DNA of 64,000 nt from Rhynchospora pubera (lineage: Eukaryota; Streptophyta; Magnoliopsida; Poales; Cyperaceae). The stretch covers positions 256,170,229 through 256,234,228 of the forward strand of contig CM051459.1 of the NCBI GenBank assembly GCA_028095005.1, in the 5' to 3' direction. Both the position numbers and the translations under genes were made by a program. Below, one piece after another: positions 11,405-24,421 of the stretch (positions within the stretch are counted from its first letter, which is position 1; the number at the start of each line of letters is the position of its first letter). The notes below the pieces were generated by a model. The model had not been told where the DNA came from and searched no databases. It was given only the letters and a program-made list of their open reading frames with translations.

Positions 11405-14400
11405 TCAACAAAAACTGAGAATCTGTTCAATTACTATTTGTGGTCTTTCTACATGAGGAAGGTGGCCACAATTAGGTATCAGACATAGTACTGAACCTTC
11501 AATGTCGTTATACAGCTTCTGCATAAGTTTGCCATATACATTTTAGAAAACCTCATAAATGTAAATTTACTACAGCAGCAACTAGAATACATAGCATATT
11601 CGTCAGTTAGGCGGCACCTCATGTTGTGCTTCAATGTTTGAGGATATGCCATAAATTAGTTAAACTATTTATAACTGAGGCTTAGTTGCTATTTAGAAAA
11701 AAAGAATGATGGTTATGGGCCTAATCAAATTTTTATTGCTCTCTTGTTAATTTTGGTCGGGATTGAACTAAGCTTGATTGATAAAACAAAGCTCATTAGC
11801 ATATTTGATTCTGCAATAACAATCAATTAACAAATTTCTGACATTGCCTCAGATCACCTGATTGTCACTTTCAGTTGGGATTGAGTTTCTCATGAAAAGG
11901 CAATAATACCAGTCAACATGATGAGGATTATGAGAAAATATATAAACAAAACAAAATGCATTTGTGCAAAAGATAACAGCTGAAAAATAGGAAATTACTG
12001 TTGCGAATTCTTTGCTGACTATTCTATCATCCTCTCCCCATATGATTAGAGTCTTCTGCTTTACCTATATATATACAGAATTACAGATATATAATGACCT
12101 AATTCTTTTGAGGCAGAAGGGGAGGGAGGGAGCTGTACTGGAAGAGCAATTATTTAATATATATACCTGTTTTATTAAATCAACAACGTTATAGCCCCCA
12201 CTTCTCATGAAACCTACAGTTGCCTCTTCCCACCAAGGCAAATGGCAGTGTAACTGGCCTACCTGAAATGGTCCCAAGCTACAATTTCAGAAAGATTTAA
12301 ATAATTTACCAGCAACATCTGTCCAAGCCCTGGAGCCCTGTACCAAGATGTACCAGCCTAGAGCCAACCTGATTTAATAGTTACTACAATACACCATGGT
12401 ACAAAGCACTTACTCTAGTCCAATCAAGCAACGACCCCTCAGGAACATTGTTAAAAGCCAATTTCATTGCATACAGCCTCAACGGAAGGATCTTTAAAAT
12501 ATTTACCTGCTTGGTAAAGAAAATATTGTTTAAAACCCCTCAAGACCTCATAATTATCAATCATGGATTGAAAATAAACTGATGCATTAATCATTATATC
12601 ACTACAACCTACCCCAGCATATGCAATGAACTTGGGCAGTTTGGTCATATTTCCTGTGCCTTTCGTGTAGACACATGCACCAATGAAGACTAACTTAGAA
12701 ACCTACAGGAATTCAAACTATCACCTGGAATTTCAAAATACTTAACAATTTCGAAGTATAATAACAAAAGGTATATAATATAGTACTGCTTCTGGATAAT
12801 TGACAGCAAAATCAACAGCAACAGCAGCACCGAGGCTGGCTCCCACCAATACCATAGGCTTCTTTATATACGACGCCCAGAGCTGGTAAATTAAATTTAG
12901 GTAAGTAAAAGAAAAATGTATTCACAGCGTAAAATCCACTGATTAAATTGATTAGAAATTTTGAATGTATTATAACCTGGTATAAGTGCTCACGTTTGGT
13001 AGAAACATTGCATGGTGGAAGTGTCTCTGAAAAATATTCAAGGAAATCAAAATATATCAAAGCAGATAAAAAGTAGTCAAATGCATTACATACCTAAGTT
13101 AGAGAAACCCCAACCAAGTATGTCAACAGCCCATGCCTCAACTCCAGCTTCCTCTAGCAATGGGTAGGTGTATCTCCATTCTAAACAAGAACTGTAGGAA
13201 ATATCAAAAGCTGACATTGCATGCAAGAAGATTAACATGATATCATTCGGAAACAATATGTACCTGTCGAAACCATGAACGAGGACAACCGCTTCTTTAC
13301 TGTCTTGTTGCAGTGGTTTGATACAGCTACTCATTATTGGCTTCTTTACTGAGTCAATCTAGAAATTGTGGTGAGCATTTATAAGCCAAGATTTATTCTT
13401 TTTATACTAACTTATTTGCTGTTCTCATGTGATTTCACTAAATTTGCAAAAAAAAAAAAAAAAAAAAAAAAAAATCAAATTAAGGTTCAATATAGCATGG
13501 CAATATATAATGTTGTTGCCTTTTCATAATCCTGCCAGTAACTTATCCAGCTTACAAATTCATATATTCAGTTCTCAATATCGTGCTTTAATTTTTCTTT
13601 TCTTTTTTTGAACAAAAAACAGGGGTCAAGCCCCGGCCTTTTATTAATGCTTTAATTTTTCTTTTAATACAGGCATAGGGTAAAAAAAAAAATAGTGAAA
13701 AGCTCAGTAAGGTAGGGACAAAACTGTTAACATCTATTATTTCCACTGGCCACTGCTAGTTTGCCAGTTGTGTCTGATTTCAAAATTCGAAGTGAATGTT
13801 ATGTATGCAATTTTCCGAAATACAGGGTGTTCTTTGCAAAAATACATAACTCAATTATATCATGTCAAACTTCGATGGAAAGCAATTAGGTTTTGCCGTA
13901 GGTTTTAACTTCTCAGTCAAGTATTCCAAAAGAAACAATCGATAGAAAAGAACATGAAACAAAATGATGGATGCATCAATTAAATCAGAAGTTTTCTCGA
14001 ATTACACACACAAATCGTTATCACCCTGTTTGTTTCTAAATCAGAAAATTACAGAAATTCTAGTACTGTGCAATCAGGAACTTTGAACAGAGGAATTTGA
14101 CTCGAACAAAGAAAACCCAGTAAAATCAGATGCTCTTTTTAACATGCATTGCTAAATTCCTCGTCTCCTTCAAAAAGAGTTGGCAAAAAACTCTCAATTA
14201 AGGCTTCACTATGCTTCAAATAATACCAGAACTATGCAATCAGGAACTTTAAACAGAGGAATTTGACTCGAACAAAGAAAACCCAGTAAAATCAGATGCT
14301 CTTTTTACATGCATTGCTAAATTCCTCGTCTTCAAATAACACCAGAAAGAGAGAAAGAGAGTACCTTTACAGGGATGCGCTCGATGCGCTTGGCTAGTTC

Positions 14401-14559
14401 AATGACCTGACGATCTTTGATCCTGTCGACCTCCTTTGGGAGAAACGGAGGCAACCCACCAGCCGAAACACTGGTTCTAGCCCTAGGAAGCAGCGGAGAA
14501 GGAGAACAGCGACTGTGAGTGATCGCCATAGAGGTGAGGAGAGGAGGCATTTTTGTCAA
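11405..14559 (-). CDS. alpha/beta-hydrolase superfamily protein, copy 2 (10 exons, shortened C-terminus)
   Basis: Exons on the minus strand: 14365-14559, 13264-13358, 13094-13191, 12977-13026, 12787-12882, 12613-12702, 12414-12506, 12167-12262, 11999-12064, 11405-11518, coding about 330 residues. Exons 2-9 have exactly the lengths seen in copy 1 (95, 98, 50, 96, 90, 93, 96, 66), so the genes are duplicates. The triad is kept: GASLG (Ser about 162), GEDD (Asp about 284) and CGHLPH (His about 312). Differences: the FLDAS segment of copy 1 is FIGAC here, and the last exon meets a TGA after LSFC, 15 residues earlier than copy 1. The start could be at 14559 or three codons later at 14550, where MPPLLTSMA matches copy 1. 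The gene may be active or recently decaying; no internal stop or frameshift interrupts the core. Confidence 0.82.
13448..13474. repeat. poly-A tract in the first intron of hydrolase gene 2
   Basis: An uninterrupted A run on the plus strand, so a poly-T tract in the transcript. It lies between exons 1 and 2. Confidence 0.9.
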
Positions 14560-14849
14560 GAGACGTACACTCCCGCCACTTCTCTCCCCATATTACTATA
14601 TTAGTACTGTGCTGAGTCTAAACTAGACAGAGCCCTGCCTCCACGGTCCACGCGGACCCTGCATAACATCAGAAACGACAAAGTGACGAATCAAGTCACG
14701 TTTGATTGCACGGCAGCATGTGATGATAGTGCGAATAAGTTTTTTTTTTTTCTTTTTTGAAAATGACAGTGCCAAACTGCGAATAAGTTGTTGCCTAGGC
14801 TGCTACGGCGCTCCTTTGCCCAAAATAAAATAAAATAAGAAACTTCTTT

Positions 14850-15020
14850 AGAGTTGTTTGAATTTTCCGAGGAATTTGGAGAATTTTATCTTCCTACTAT
14901 AAATTTATTATAAACAATTCAAACTCTTTACAAAGTTACATACTTTCCAATAAATTTTTATTCCTAGAAATTGCAACTACCCCAAATTCTCTAAATTCCT
15001 AAGCGACCCAAACGGCCCCT
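14850..15020. mobile_element. degenerate Tourist-like MITE
   Basis: The right end is the inverse of GGGGCCGTTTGGGTCGCTTA, and the interior carries the family core (AAAGTTACATACTTTCCAAT and TATAAATTTATTATAAACAA). The left end is eroded (GAGTTGTTTGAATTTTCC), so the border is approximate. Confidence 0.55.
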
Positions 15021-15030
15021 ATAATCTAAT

Positions 15031-15191
15031 TGGGGTCATTTGGATTGAGGTGGGAATTTAAAAATTTTTCAATTTCTAAATATAAATTTATTATAAACAA
15101 TCCAAATTCTTCACAAAATTACACACTTCTCAATAAATTTATACCTAGGAATTGGAAATTCCCCAAATTCCTAAGCGTTCCAAATGGTCCT
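15031..15191. mobile_element. Tourist-like MITE
   Basis: Inverted ends GGGGTCATTTGGATTG and the inverse of AGGACCATTTGGAACG, around the family core ATAAATTTATTATAAACAA. It sits directly after another copy. Confidence 0.6.
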
Positions 15192-15817
15192 ATTATTTTT
15201 TTAAGAGATTAGTTTATTAGCACTCATGAACAGTTACGATGAAAGTTCGATTTAGAAATTAATTTTTATGACAAAATTTTTCAATAAAATAAAATAAAGT
15301 GAAGATTATGTTTTGTGGAGTAAATGACTCAAATCAAAAGTAAGCAAAGCAATATAGTTTGAAAAATTATATGAATCAAAGTTTTAAAATTTGGCTTTCT
15401 ATCGCGGATTATATAGTTTTATCAGAGTATTCGGAGATAAAATGCACGATACTACATGTTTTCAGAAAAATAGTTCGCTATATAATCGTTTTACTGTTGA
15501 TAATTCATTAAAAAAAAATAAGATGAGAGTAAAAAAAATTACAAACTATCGAGGTAACCTTTTTTTTTGTGTTAAAACGAATCCAAGAAAAGAAAACTTG
15601 TAAAGGAATTTCGATTGGCTGACGTCATGCCTGCGTTACCAAGTACCCAACACGTGTTATGTTCTGATGAAAGCCGGCGAGGACATGATGAAATGTCGCC
15701 GACTGTGGTTAGAATTGTCCTAAATTAAACGTTTTAAATACGAACTTAGAATTACAAAATTATGAAGGCTATAAGAGTTCTAATGCTGTACGGACAAAAG
15801 TTTCTCAAACTGTCCGT
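15192..15817. other. intergenic, no feature seen
   Basis: AT-rich spacer. It has a 70-codon open frame (15391-15603) of AT-biased composition with no family resemblance. Confidence 0.4.
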
Positions 15818-15974
15818 GGGCCGTTTGGATCGCTTAGGAATAAGAAAAATAGTCTATTTCTATGCAGAAAATATTGGAATGTGTGTAATTTTATGAAGAG
15901 TTGGAATAATTAGAAATAAATTTTCGTCTAGGAAGAGGCTATTTCTCTTATTTCTAAACAATCCAAACAGCCCC
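15818..15974. mobile_element. Tourist-like MITE
   Basis: Ends GGGCCGTTTGGATCGCTTAG and the inverse of GGGCTGTTTGGATTGTT, with the core AATGTGTGTAATTTTATGAA. The target duplication is unclear. Confidence 0.6.
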
Positions 15975-15985
15975 CATAAGAACTA

Positions 15986-16296
15986 GGGTTCCATTTGGAT
16001 CGTATGGAAATATGAGGAATTGTTTCTTTCGAGGCGTAAATTTATTATAAACAATCCAAACTCTTCACAAAGTCACATACTTTCTACCTAAAAATAAACT
16101 ATTCATCTTAGCTCCGTTTGGATAAGGTGTGGGAAGAAGGGAAGAAATGAAGAAGTGAAAAAAAATATTGGGAAGTGTGTAACTTTATGAAGAGTTTAGA
16201 TTATTTATAATTAATTTATTCTCTTATTCTCTTTTTCCCTTCTTCTCAAATAAAATCCAAACGAAACCCTTATTACTAAAAGAATCCAAACGGAAA
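15986..16296. mobile_element. Tourist-like MITE interrupted by another MITE
   Basis: Left end GGGTTCCATTTGGATC and right end the inverse of TTTCCGTTTGGATTC, flanked by the 3-bp duplication CTA (15983-15985 and 16297-16299). The right part is separated from the left by the complete copy at 16111-16269. Confidence 0.7.
16111..16269. mobile_element. Tourist-like MITE nested in an older copy
   Basis: Ends GCTCCGTTTGGATAAGG and the inverse of GGGTTTCGTTTGGAT, flanked by TTA on both sides (16108-16110, 16270-16272). This is the 3-bp TTA/TAA target typical of PIF/Harbinger elements. Confidence 0.8.
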
Positions 16297-16654
16297 CTAG
16301 AGTGTAACTATACATATTCCCACAAGTTTTTTGTTGGTGAAATGACAGTACTTTAAATTGGGAATTTGTAACTTGCATGCTACCCAATTAGCTAGTAGTG
16401 ATTATAGAAGGGTCACTGTCAAATTATTAGAAATCAATCGTCTCCTCGTGAAGTAATTAATAAAAGATTTAATTATGTTTAGCCGATTCTTATGTTTAGC
16501 CGATTCAATGGTCTCCTTGTTGATTGTAACCATTTTTTTTTCAAAAAAAAAAAAACTTTGACAGTGGCTGCCATCAATCAATCAAAATCAAAACATATAA
16601 TAATCGGCAGATATAGATCCGACTCCGAAACAACTGTGCGCGAACAGTTGTTGG

Positions 16655-18544
16655 AATAGTGTTTGCATCTGCTCCGTCCATTCCTCCGAATGCATCGTGT
16701 TCGTCTGATTCCTTTCTTCTGGATTCTTCGGCACCTCAGCTATTGTTTAATCTTTTCCTTGCGTTCTCTCTCTTCCTCTCTCACAGCTCCATCGATCAGA
16801 TGAGGTTCCCCATGTGCCTGTCGTACGGAGGTTGCTGTTAGATATCCTTATAATCCTCTTTTTCGCTCATCTCTCTTCTCTCTATTTCTCTCTTCATTTT
16901 GCTCAAGCTGGCATCGCTCAGGCGATTGGGACAAAAAATGTCTTCGGACTTCGCCGCTTGATTCCGGTGATTGCATGACTCCATTCGAGACCTAACCTGC
17001 AGATAGGGGACGATCGGCTACTCCTCTTTCAGATGGGTATCGTCTGTATCCCCTTCTCTCTCTCTCTCTCTCAACTCTAAATTTTGTGTGTTTAGAAACC
17101 AATTTCAGAGTTACAGTCTCGATATCCTCTTGATCTACTGATTTGGTTTTCATTTCTGTGTGTCTGTGTTAGGTTTTTGTGCGCTGCTACTTCCGATTTG
17201 CGGAGGTTGGTGCTGATCTTCGATGGTCTTCTCTCATTCCCTGCCTCTTTCAGCATGTGTTGTGTATTTCAGAGGTTTTGTTTTCTATTTTTTTTCTTTT
17301 CTGTTGCGCTTTCTTTTCACTTCTCTTTCTTTAGCTGGGTATGGTCCTCTATTTTTTTCTCTTTTTTTTTAGTGTGGAATTTGCACTTTGTTTATTTTTT
17401 CCTTAGTCTCCTTCTAACAGGTATTACAAAGATGATAATGGTTCTCAATGATACTAACAATTACTTTATTGTGTTAATTTTTGTTTTGTTTTTTTATTTT
17501 CCTCTGAATTTTAATTTTTATCAGCTAATCTGATATTGGTCATACAACGAACAGTGCTAATGGAAATATTCTTGCGCATCTATTTTCAGATTGGAGCTTC
17601 ATAGTAAAAGAGGAAGAAAACTACAAATAGCGAAGTTTCTACCTTTAAAGGTTGTTCTTCTTTAGTTCATTCCGAAAAAAAAAACTTTTTTAAAGTGAAA
17701 ATCAGAAGAGGTAAGTTTCTATATGTCGACTATATGGATTTTTATTCTTTTAGCCATTTTATTTTGACTGAAAAAGAGAATTCGAAGCAATTGCATTCAT
17801 AAATGCACGTCTTCATATAGTTTATAACTTATTTGAGATTTAAACTTGATTTATGCTATATAAGTTGACTGGGGCAACAAATAGGTTCTGACATTTCACA
17901 TTTAGTTAGTTCTTGATGTTGTTAGTGACAAGCAATATGTTGTTATACATATTTTGTTTAAATTCCATTATAGAATCGGTATGTTACATGGTGGCCTTGG
18001 CTTTGGACTGAATCAGCAGGTGAGAAGAATTAATTTGCTAATATCTTTCGCTTAGGAAGTTGCCAGCCTAGAAAATGAATTACCACCCACATATGATTTT
18101 GGGTTTTAACAGTTGATACTGAGATTACGGGTTCCAATTATTTAAGACTTGACTGTGTCGACTTTTCAGTTGCTTTGCATATATTGATTTTGTATGTTTT
18201 TTATCATCATTTGCTTAGAATGTATGAGCTTTCTAGGAAGAGAGATAAGTTCTAGATTCTTCGTAGTCACGAGTCAGAACCATATTCACTGCTTTGGGTA
18301 AATAACTTTTAATATTCTTTGGTTGCTAATTTTGTTCCATATTTAAGGTAAATCATGAGCTGCTTCTTATAGGGAAATTAGCAAGTTATTTGAAGTTATA
18401 AATTTGCTTTAGTCGCACAATTTTTCTTTTCTTTGTTTAGGTTTTGTTTATTATATCACAGTCGATTTGACAATTTTTAACTCCTATTTTGTTATTTTGT
18501 AGGTAGCTACTATCTTGCAGCAAATGAATTTGGATGGTTCTTAA
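16655..18544 (+). pseudogene. possible small gene or gene remnant, exons uncertain
   Basis: A pyrimidine-rich, UTR-like stretch (16650-17100) contains a 13-codon frame (16800-16841, MRFPMCLSYGGCC). It is followed by short exon-like blocks between good splice sites: 17592-17649 (open, basic, ends FLPLK), 17974-18019 (reads MLHGGLGFGLNQQ) and 18503-18544 (reads VATILQQMNLDGS then stop). The last two join in frame across a GT-AG intron. I do not recognise the protein. It may be a real short gene, a transcribed non-coding locus or a truncated duplicate. No repeat borders enclose it. Confidence 0.3.
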
Positions 18545-18822
18545 CATAAATTTACATGTGCTATTTGTTACTGGTATATGCTCATCTACCCTTCGCTATT
18601 TATTAAAATTTATTTTTTTGTTATTGGTATGTGCTATTTGTATGGCATACAATAAATTTTGTCTTGATAACTAGGAGGTAAAAATTGTTTTATTTTAGAA
18701 TAAGCAAGTACATAATTATGTTTCATGAGTAATTTTAATTTGGAAAATCAGTTCTTATCTCATAGTTCTCCTGGTATGTTATGAATTTCTCAGGATGGCT
18801 AATGCTGGGATTTGGTACCTTT

Positions 18823-18992
18823 GGCTCCGTTTGGATGCGTTGAGAATAAGATAGGAAGAAGGAAGAAGGGAAGAAATTTATTGGAAAGTGTGTAACTTTT
18901 GTGAAGAGTTTGGATGGTTAGAAATAAATTTATTGGTAAAAAGTGGTTATTCCTTATTCCTTATTTCGGGAAGAAGCCATCCAAACGGAGCC
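18823..18992. mobile_element. Tourist-like MITE (subfamily of the 63.6-kb copy)
   Basis: Perfect inverted ends GGCTCCGTTTGGATG, flanked by TTT on both sides. It is nearly identical to the copy at 63610-63798 except for a short extra segment there, so the subfamily was active fairly recently. Confidence 0.85.
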
Positions 18993-18995
18993 TTT

Positions 18996-20380
18996 GTCGA
19001 GTTGTTGGTGGTATTAAGGATGGAATCCATGCCAAATTCTTCCAAGGACTTGTGTAAAATTTTTAGTGCCATGCTATCTCATGCTCAGTTCCTAGAACGT
19101 ATTAGTAAATAAAACTTACCTACTATAAGTTTCTCGCTCTCTAACAAATTATTTTCTTTGCAACAGGAAGCAAAAAAAAAAAAAACTGAAGCCTTCACAT
19201 GCATTAATATTTTCTGAAGCTACTATCAATCAATTGTCTAGATAGCGCACAATTTAATATATATTGGACCAAAAGGTATTTTATCGCTATCATTTTTGGG
19301 GGCATCTTTTCGAGTTGGTTTCACAGTTTATTTCTTGATCTCAATTTGATATCCAAATTGCTTGCATGGTAAATATCGAGACATCATGCTTAAAGATAAA
19401 TAGTCGCTGACGATTTATAGAGATAGCTGGGTGGTGCCATTTATAGAAGTATCAGTTATTAATTATTTTTTATAAAATGCTGGCACCAGTCAGTAGCAAT
19501 GCTATCTAGCTTACCAGTACTACACATAGCACAACAAACATAGTTTGATTTAAAGATTCAGCTTTCGCTTACTGTTGACCAAAAACACTAAATAGTCATT
19601 CAGATGAATATAACTTACTGTTTTTTCCTAATTGATTTGTCGTCACTATGAAGAGGATGAAACTTACAACCAGGACTATGCTTTCGACTAACTTTTTTGG
19701 TGAGCTTCAGGTACAAAAAGAAATAAATAAAATTCAAGGCTATGGTTTCAACTAACTTTTTGATGTGTGACAGCAAGCTTTCACCCAACAAAAAAAAATA
19801 AAATTCATACTTTCAGTAACCAAAACAAATGACAAAAATGTTGTATGAGTTGCTGTATCTTATATACGATATTTAAGTACAATCTGAAATTCCAACATTA
19901 TTTTGGTATTGGACTTTGGTTTGTCTATTACAAATACTGTCAAATTGAACTTTGGTTTGTTGTGCTTTTTTGTGTTATAGTGAGAACAGTTCAAGAAGAA
20001 TAAACACTCCTTTATATTTTACAGATCCATGGCACTATTTTATTTTTGGATTACTGTGTGTGTATATGTGTGTGTGCATATGTATACTGTGTGTACTCTT
20101 TTGATTTAGAGATGTCCATTTAATATTGAAAATATATGCTTTCTGTTTGAAAATATATGCTTTATGTTAGAATAGATATAAGTTGGATGTTTGATAAGAG
20201 AATAGAGAGAACTCGATTGCTGTGAAATGAACCATAAGTTCTTTCAACAAAACATAATTATAGCATGCACTCTGAACTTTCGTTCATACATATGGCACAC
20301 CTATAGTTTGCGTTGTGCTCTCAGTAATAACTTAAGACTGTTAATTCATTTATTTTTATATTTTATATTTTGTGAATGTA
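18996..20380. other. intergenic, no feature seen
   Basis: AT-rich spacer with no supported exon, RNA gene or bounded repeat. Confidence 0.4.
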
Positions 20381-20399
20381 TGATATATATATATATATT

Positions 20400-20805
20400 G
20401 AGGATTGCTAAAATGCTATGCATAGTACGGATGGCCTTTGTACTACGGATTCGTGCTTGAATTTCATGTTTCAAACAACCGATCCAAACCGTTTATTATC
20501 TTATTCATATTGAAATCTCATTGGAAACCAAATTTTACATTTTTTTGAATTTTTTTACTATTTTTCTCAGATTTTTTAAAATACTTAATCTAATAAATTC
20601 TGGACCCTTCAATAATAGTGATTTTCAAAAATCTGAGAAAATATTAAAAAAATTAAAAAAATATATAAAATTTGGTTTCTAATAAGATTTCAATATCTAG
20701 AAGATAATGAACGATTTGGATCGGTTATTTGAAGTATGAAATACAAGAATGAATCCGTAGCACGAAGACCATCCGTGCTATGCATAACATTTTAGCAATC
20801 CTCTA
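20400..20805. mobile_element. hairpin MITE flanked by (TA)n
   Basis: An inverted repeat of about 400 bp. The left arm starts GAGGATTGCTAAAATGCTAT and the right arm ends with its inverse. A (TA)n run precedes it. The inner core (GATCCAAACCGT, ATTGAAATCTCATTGGAAAC, AAATTTTACATTTTTTTGAA) is shared with the copies at 28.85, 29.3, 29.7 and 56.6 kb. Confidence 0.75.
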
Positions 20806-21196
20806 TATATTAATTATTTGGTAATAAATATTATATTATGAAAGATAGGTCGCCCCACTAGTGTGATTAACCATTTGACAATTATGTTTGGCCGTGGGAA
20901 GTAAAAATGACGATGCCAGTTAGTTATTACACATTTACACTTACTAAGATTAGCTGTAATAACTAACTACAAGACTCAATCCGTTGTGGTTGTTTGGATC
21001 GAACATCCACGTATTCTCATCCCACTCTCTCTCAATTTAGCTACTATGCATCAAGTGATCTTGCTAGTCCAATCGTTTCCACTTATTTTTATTGGTAACA
21101 AGCTATAACTTTTTGAGTCATTAATTACTCTTGGTTTTGAATTGAAAATGAAAAATTACTCTGGCCACTTATATCTATTGATGACTGTTGCATTAA

Positions 21197-21328
21197 GCTT
21201 CCGTTTGGATAAAGTGTGGGAAGAAGGGAATAAGAAAATAAATTTATTATAAACAATCTAAACTCTCCACAAATTTACACACTTCCCAATATTTCTTCCT
21301 TTTTCCCACACCTTATTCAAACGGAGCC
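21197..21328. mobile_element. Tourist-like MITE
   Basis: Ends GCTTCCGTTTGGATAAAG and the inverse of GGCTCCGTTTGAATAAGG; flanks TAA and TAG. The core TAAATTTATTATAAACAA is present. Confidence 0.7.
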
Positions 21329-21437
21329 TAGAAGAGTAATTTGTGCATATGTTCTTTTGTTCGGATTAATTATTTGTTCATATGATGAAATATTTTCTCT
21401 TTTATTTGTTATGAATTTATGATATGAAGAAATAGTG

Positions 21438-21438
21438 C

Positions 21439-21494
<56 letters not shown>
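21438..21494. repeat. (ATT)n microsatellite, target of a CACTA element
   Basis: About 19 ATT units that resume at 27710 after the CACTA insertion. Confidence 0.95.
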
Positions 21495-21496
<2 letters not shown>

Positions 21497-22149
21497 CTAC
21501 AGGAAAGTGTAGCAGTTGCATGGGCTGGTTGCATCCGCAGTATGGATGCAACATGCGTTCTGCATCAGCTAAACTGATGCAATTTGGCCGATGCAACTGG
21601 CTTCCTTGCAAATGCTCGATTGCATGGGCATTTCAATTGCATGGGCATGTTTATTTGCATCAATTAAACTGATGCAAGATTGCATGGGCATAACAGATGT
21701 AACTGATATATTTTGCATGGGATTTGTCGGATGCAATTGACTCTATTTGCATCTGCTAGGCCAATGCACTTGACTTGTTTACCATGTGGTGAACTGATGC
21801 ACTCGAGTTCTTTTGCATCGATTTTTTCTAGACAATTGACTTTGTTAACATGGGGATTAGATGATGCAACTGACATCTATTGCATCCGTTCCGTCAATGC
21901 ACTTGAAATGTTTAACATGGGTTTGGTTGGTGCGATTGACCTATTTTGCATTCATTTTGCTGATGCAATTGACTTCTTTTACATCTGTTGTTTTGATGCA
22001 ATTGATTTATTTAGCACGAACATGATTTATGTGATTAACTGTTTTTGCATTCATTTTGCCCATGCGGTTATTTTATTTAATTTGAATTTTACTGGTGCAA
22101 TCGATTGATTTTGCATCAAGTTAACCGATATAATTCTATGATATTTCCA

Positions 22150-24240
22150 ATAAAAAAATGCTCTATTTTAGACGAATTGTGACACAATATATGCCATAAA
22201 AAATTATCTACAACCGCATTTGGTGGTAAATATCATCCAAATAAGAATTAACAAATATACTTTCTAATAATTCTAATTATAATACAAATAATATACTACA
22301 AGAAAAACAAACTTTGACTACTTACCACACAAATATTCAAATAATTATCCACAAATTAAAAAAAATTACAAATTCAAACAAACATAAATACAAAAATTCA
22401 CAAGTATACTAACAAATTATAATATCACAAAAGAATTGTATACGCACTCATATTCTAAATCTATATCTAAAATGTCTTGTCATGATTAAAGCTTCGTTTG
22501 AGTTGTATATTGGTGCATATACTTCTTCCTTTCAAGGCCAGATCTAGTATGCATCATCTTCATCGTCTAGAATGTCGTCGTAAAACAAACATCTTCCCTC
22601 TTTATTTCTGCACAATTAGAAGTATAAAACTAATTATCATAATATAATAAATATTTGTCCAATTAGATTTCTATCTAGCTATGTGATAATAATTTGTAAA
22701 ATTCGAAGAGAAATTAATGATCTGTTTGATAGTAGCTTATATTACATATTTTCACGTGTAAATTTATTATAAATTCAAAATCTAATATAGTTGAGAAACA
22801 AGTAATATCAATAAAACATTTAAAACGAGAGAGAATAGAGAAATTAGTTACCTTAATCATATTCCAACTTACTTTGGTTTTATCACAAACTTCTGTCCGA
22901 GAGAGAACCAGAGAAGCAAACGAAATTGAAACAAATAAGTAATACATAATCCAATTGAAAATATTTATATTTATATTTAAAATAAAAAGGTGGAGAGAAG
23001 AAATATATTGGTGCTTGCAAGAATGAAGCAGAGAGAGAGAGAGGATAAGTGTGAGGATAGTACGTAGGATAACAAATTAGAAATGACACAGAAAATTTTT
23101 TACCTATTTTATATGGTTATACTTAGATGGCGCTAAGTAATAAATAGGTAAGATTTATATCAATCGGCTGTATCAAAGGGAAAATACACCAAAATGGAAA
23201 CACAATTATCACGCATCATTATTATTTTTTATTTCTTATCAACTAAATCAAAATAGAGAAAGTATATGGAATGCAGAAATATATAAAAGGTAACAATCTC
23301 TCATAATAATTGCGAAATATTGGCCATTAAATCCGCCAATTTAGTGATTATTAAAAGAAAGATTAATTGGAGCAAAAGTAAGAAACAGAGAAACAATAAT
23401 TATTGCTCCAGCTCATACGTTTATTTTTTTTTACAATTTTAATATTTATATTTATATTTTAAAATGAAAATAAATAAATAAAACAAATAATAAATAAATA
23501 TCGCACCAATATATTACACCAATTGGGGACCGTTTTCATCTATTGATTGCAATATTGCATAATTTCTTTATAGTCTAATTAATTTCTTATTGAATTTCGT
23601 GAAAGTGTAAAAAAATACAAGACACTCGTAAGTTTTTATAATAGTAAATTTTACATTCAGATTTCAAGTTTTATATTAAAATTGATACCTTTATAATTAT
23701 ATTACTGTCTCATATCATTTATATCAAGGCGTACGAAATAATTTCATATTTGTAGATACAAAATCCATAAACTAATTTTTTATCTTTGTTTTGTGAGAAA
23801 ATTGTAAAAATTTAGAAAAAAAAAATTGAAAATTCCGTTTTGTAATTACATTTCAATATAAAGATCATATTTAATGATTTGAAATGGCCATTTAAAGTTC
23901 AAAAATCTGAGAATGAGCTCATTGGACAAGATCTGTGTCCAATACATTGGACACTAGCCTTGCTCATTTTTAAATATGAGTTTCATAAAGCATGTTGAAG
24001 ATAATATTGATCTTAAAACTGAAACTATAATAATTTATACATACAAAATTTATTTTTCTAATGTCATGAAATGTTGTATCATATTGCAAAAGCTATATAA
24101 ATTAATAATTTTTGCATTAGTAAAATTTTGTTACCTTTTTTTGAAAAATGATTCTATTTTGATATGCATGTATATTTATACTTTCATTATTTTAGAATCA
24201 TTTTTACTAATTTTCAATAAAGGAAAAAAATAAACAATAA
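22150..24240. other. interior of outer CACTA element, no gene seen
   Basis: Very AT-rich. Open frames are short and of AT-biased composition; nothing resembles a transposase. A GA-rich block lies at 23032-23043. Confidence 0.45.
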
Positions 24241-24421
24241 AGTATAGCGTTGATAATAAGGTAGGAAGAAGGAAGAAGGGAAGAAATTTATTGGGAAGGG
24301 GTAAATTTATTGGGAAGTGTGTAACTTTTGTGAAGAGTTTGGATGGTTAGAAATAAATTTATTGATAAAAAGTGGTTATTCCTTATTCCTTATTCCGGGA
24401 AGAAGCCATCCAAACGGAACC
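24241..24421. mobile_element. Tourist-like MITE, 5' end missing
   Basis: Matches the 18.8- and 63.6-kb subfamily through the core (AAGTGTGTAACTTTTGTGAA) and the right end CATCCAAACGGAACC, but lacks the GGCTCCGTTTGGATG left end. It lies inside the outer CACTA element. Confidence 0.7.

Noticed and set aside
13600..13645. Poly-T followed by GAACAAAAAACAGGGGTCAAGCCCC
   Set aside because: It looks like the edge of a dispersed repeat, but I could not find its other end or a target duplication, so no element is claimed.
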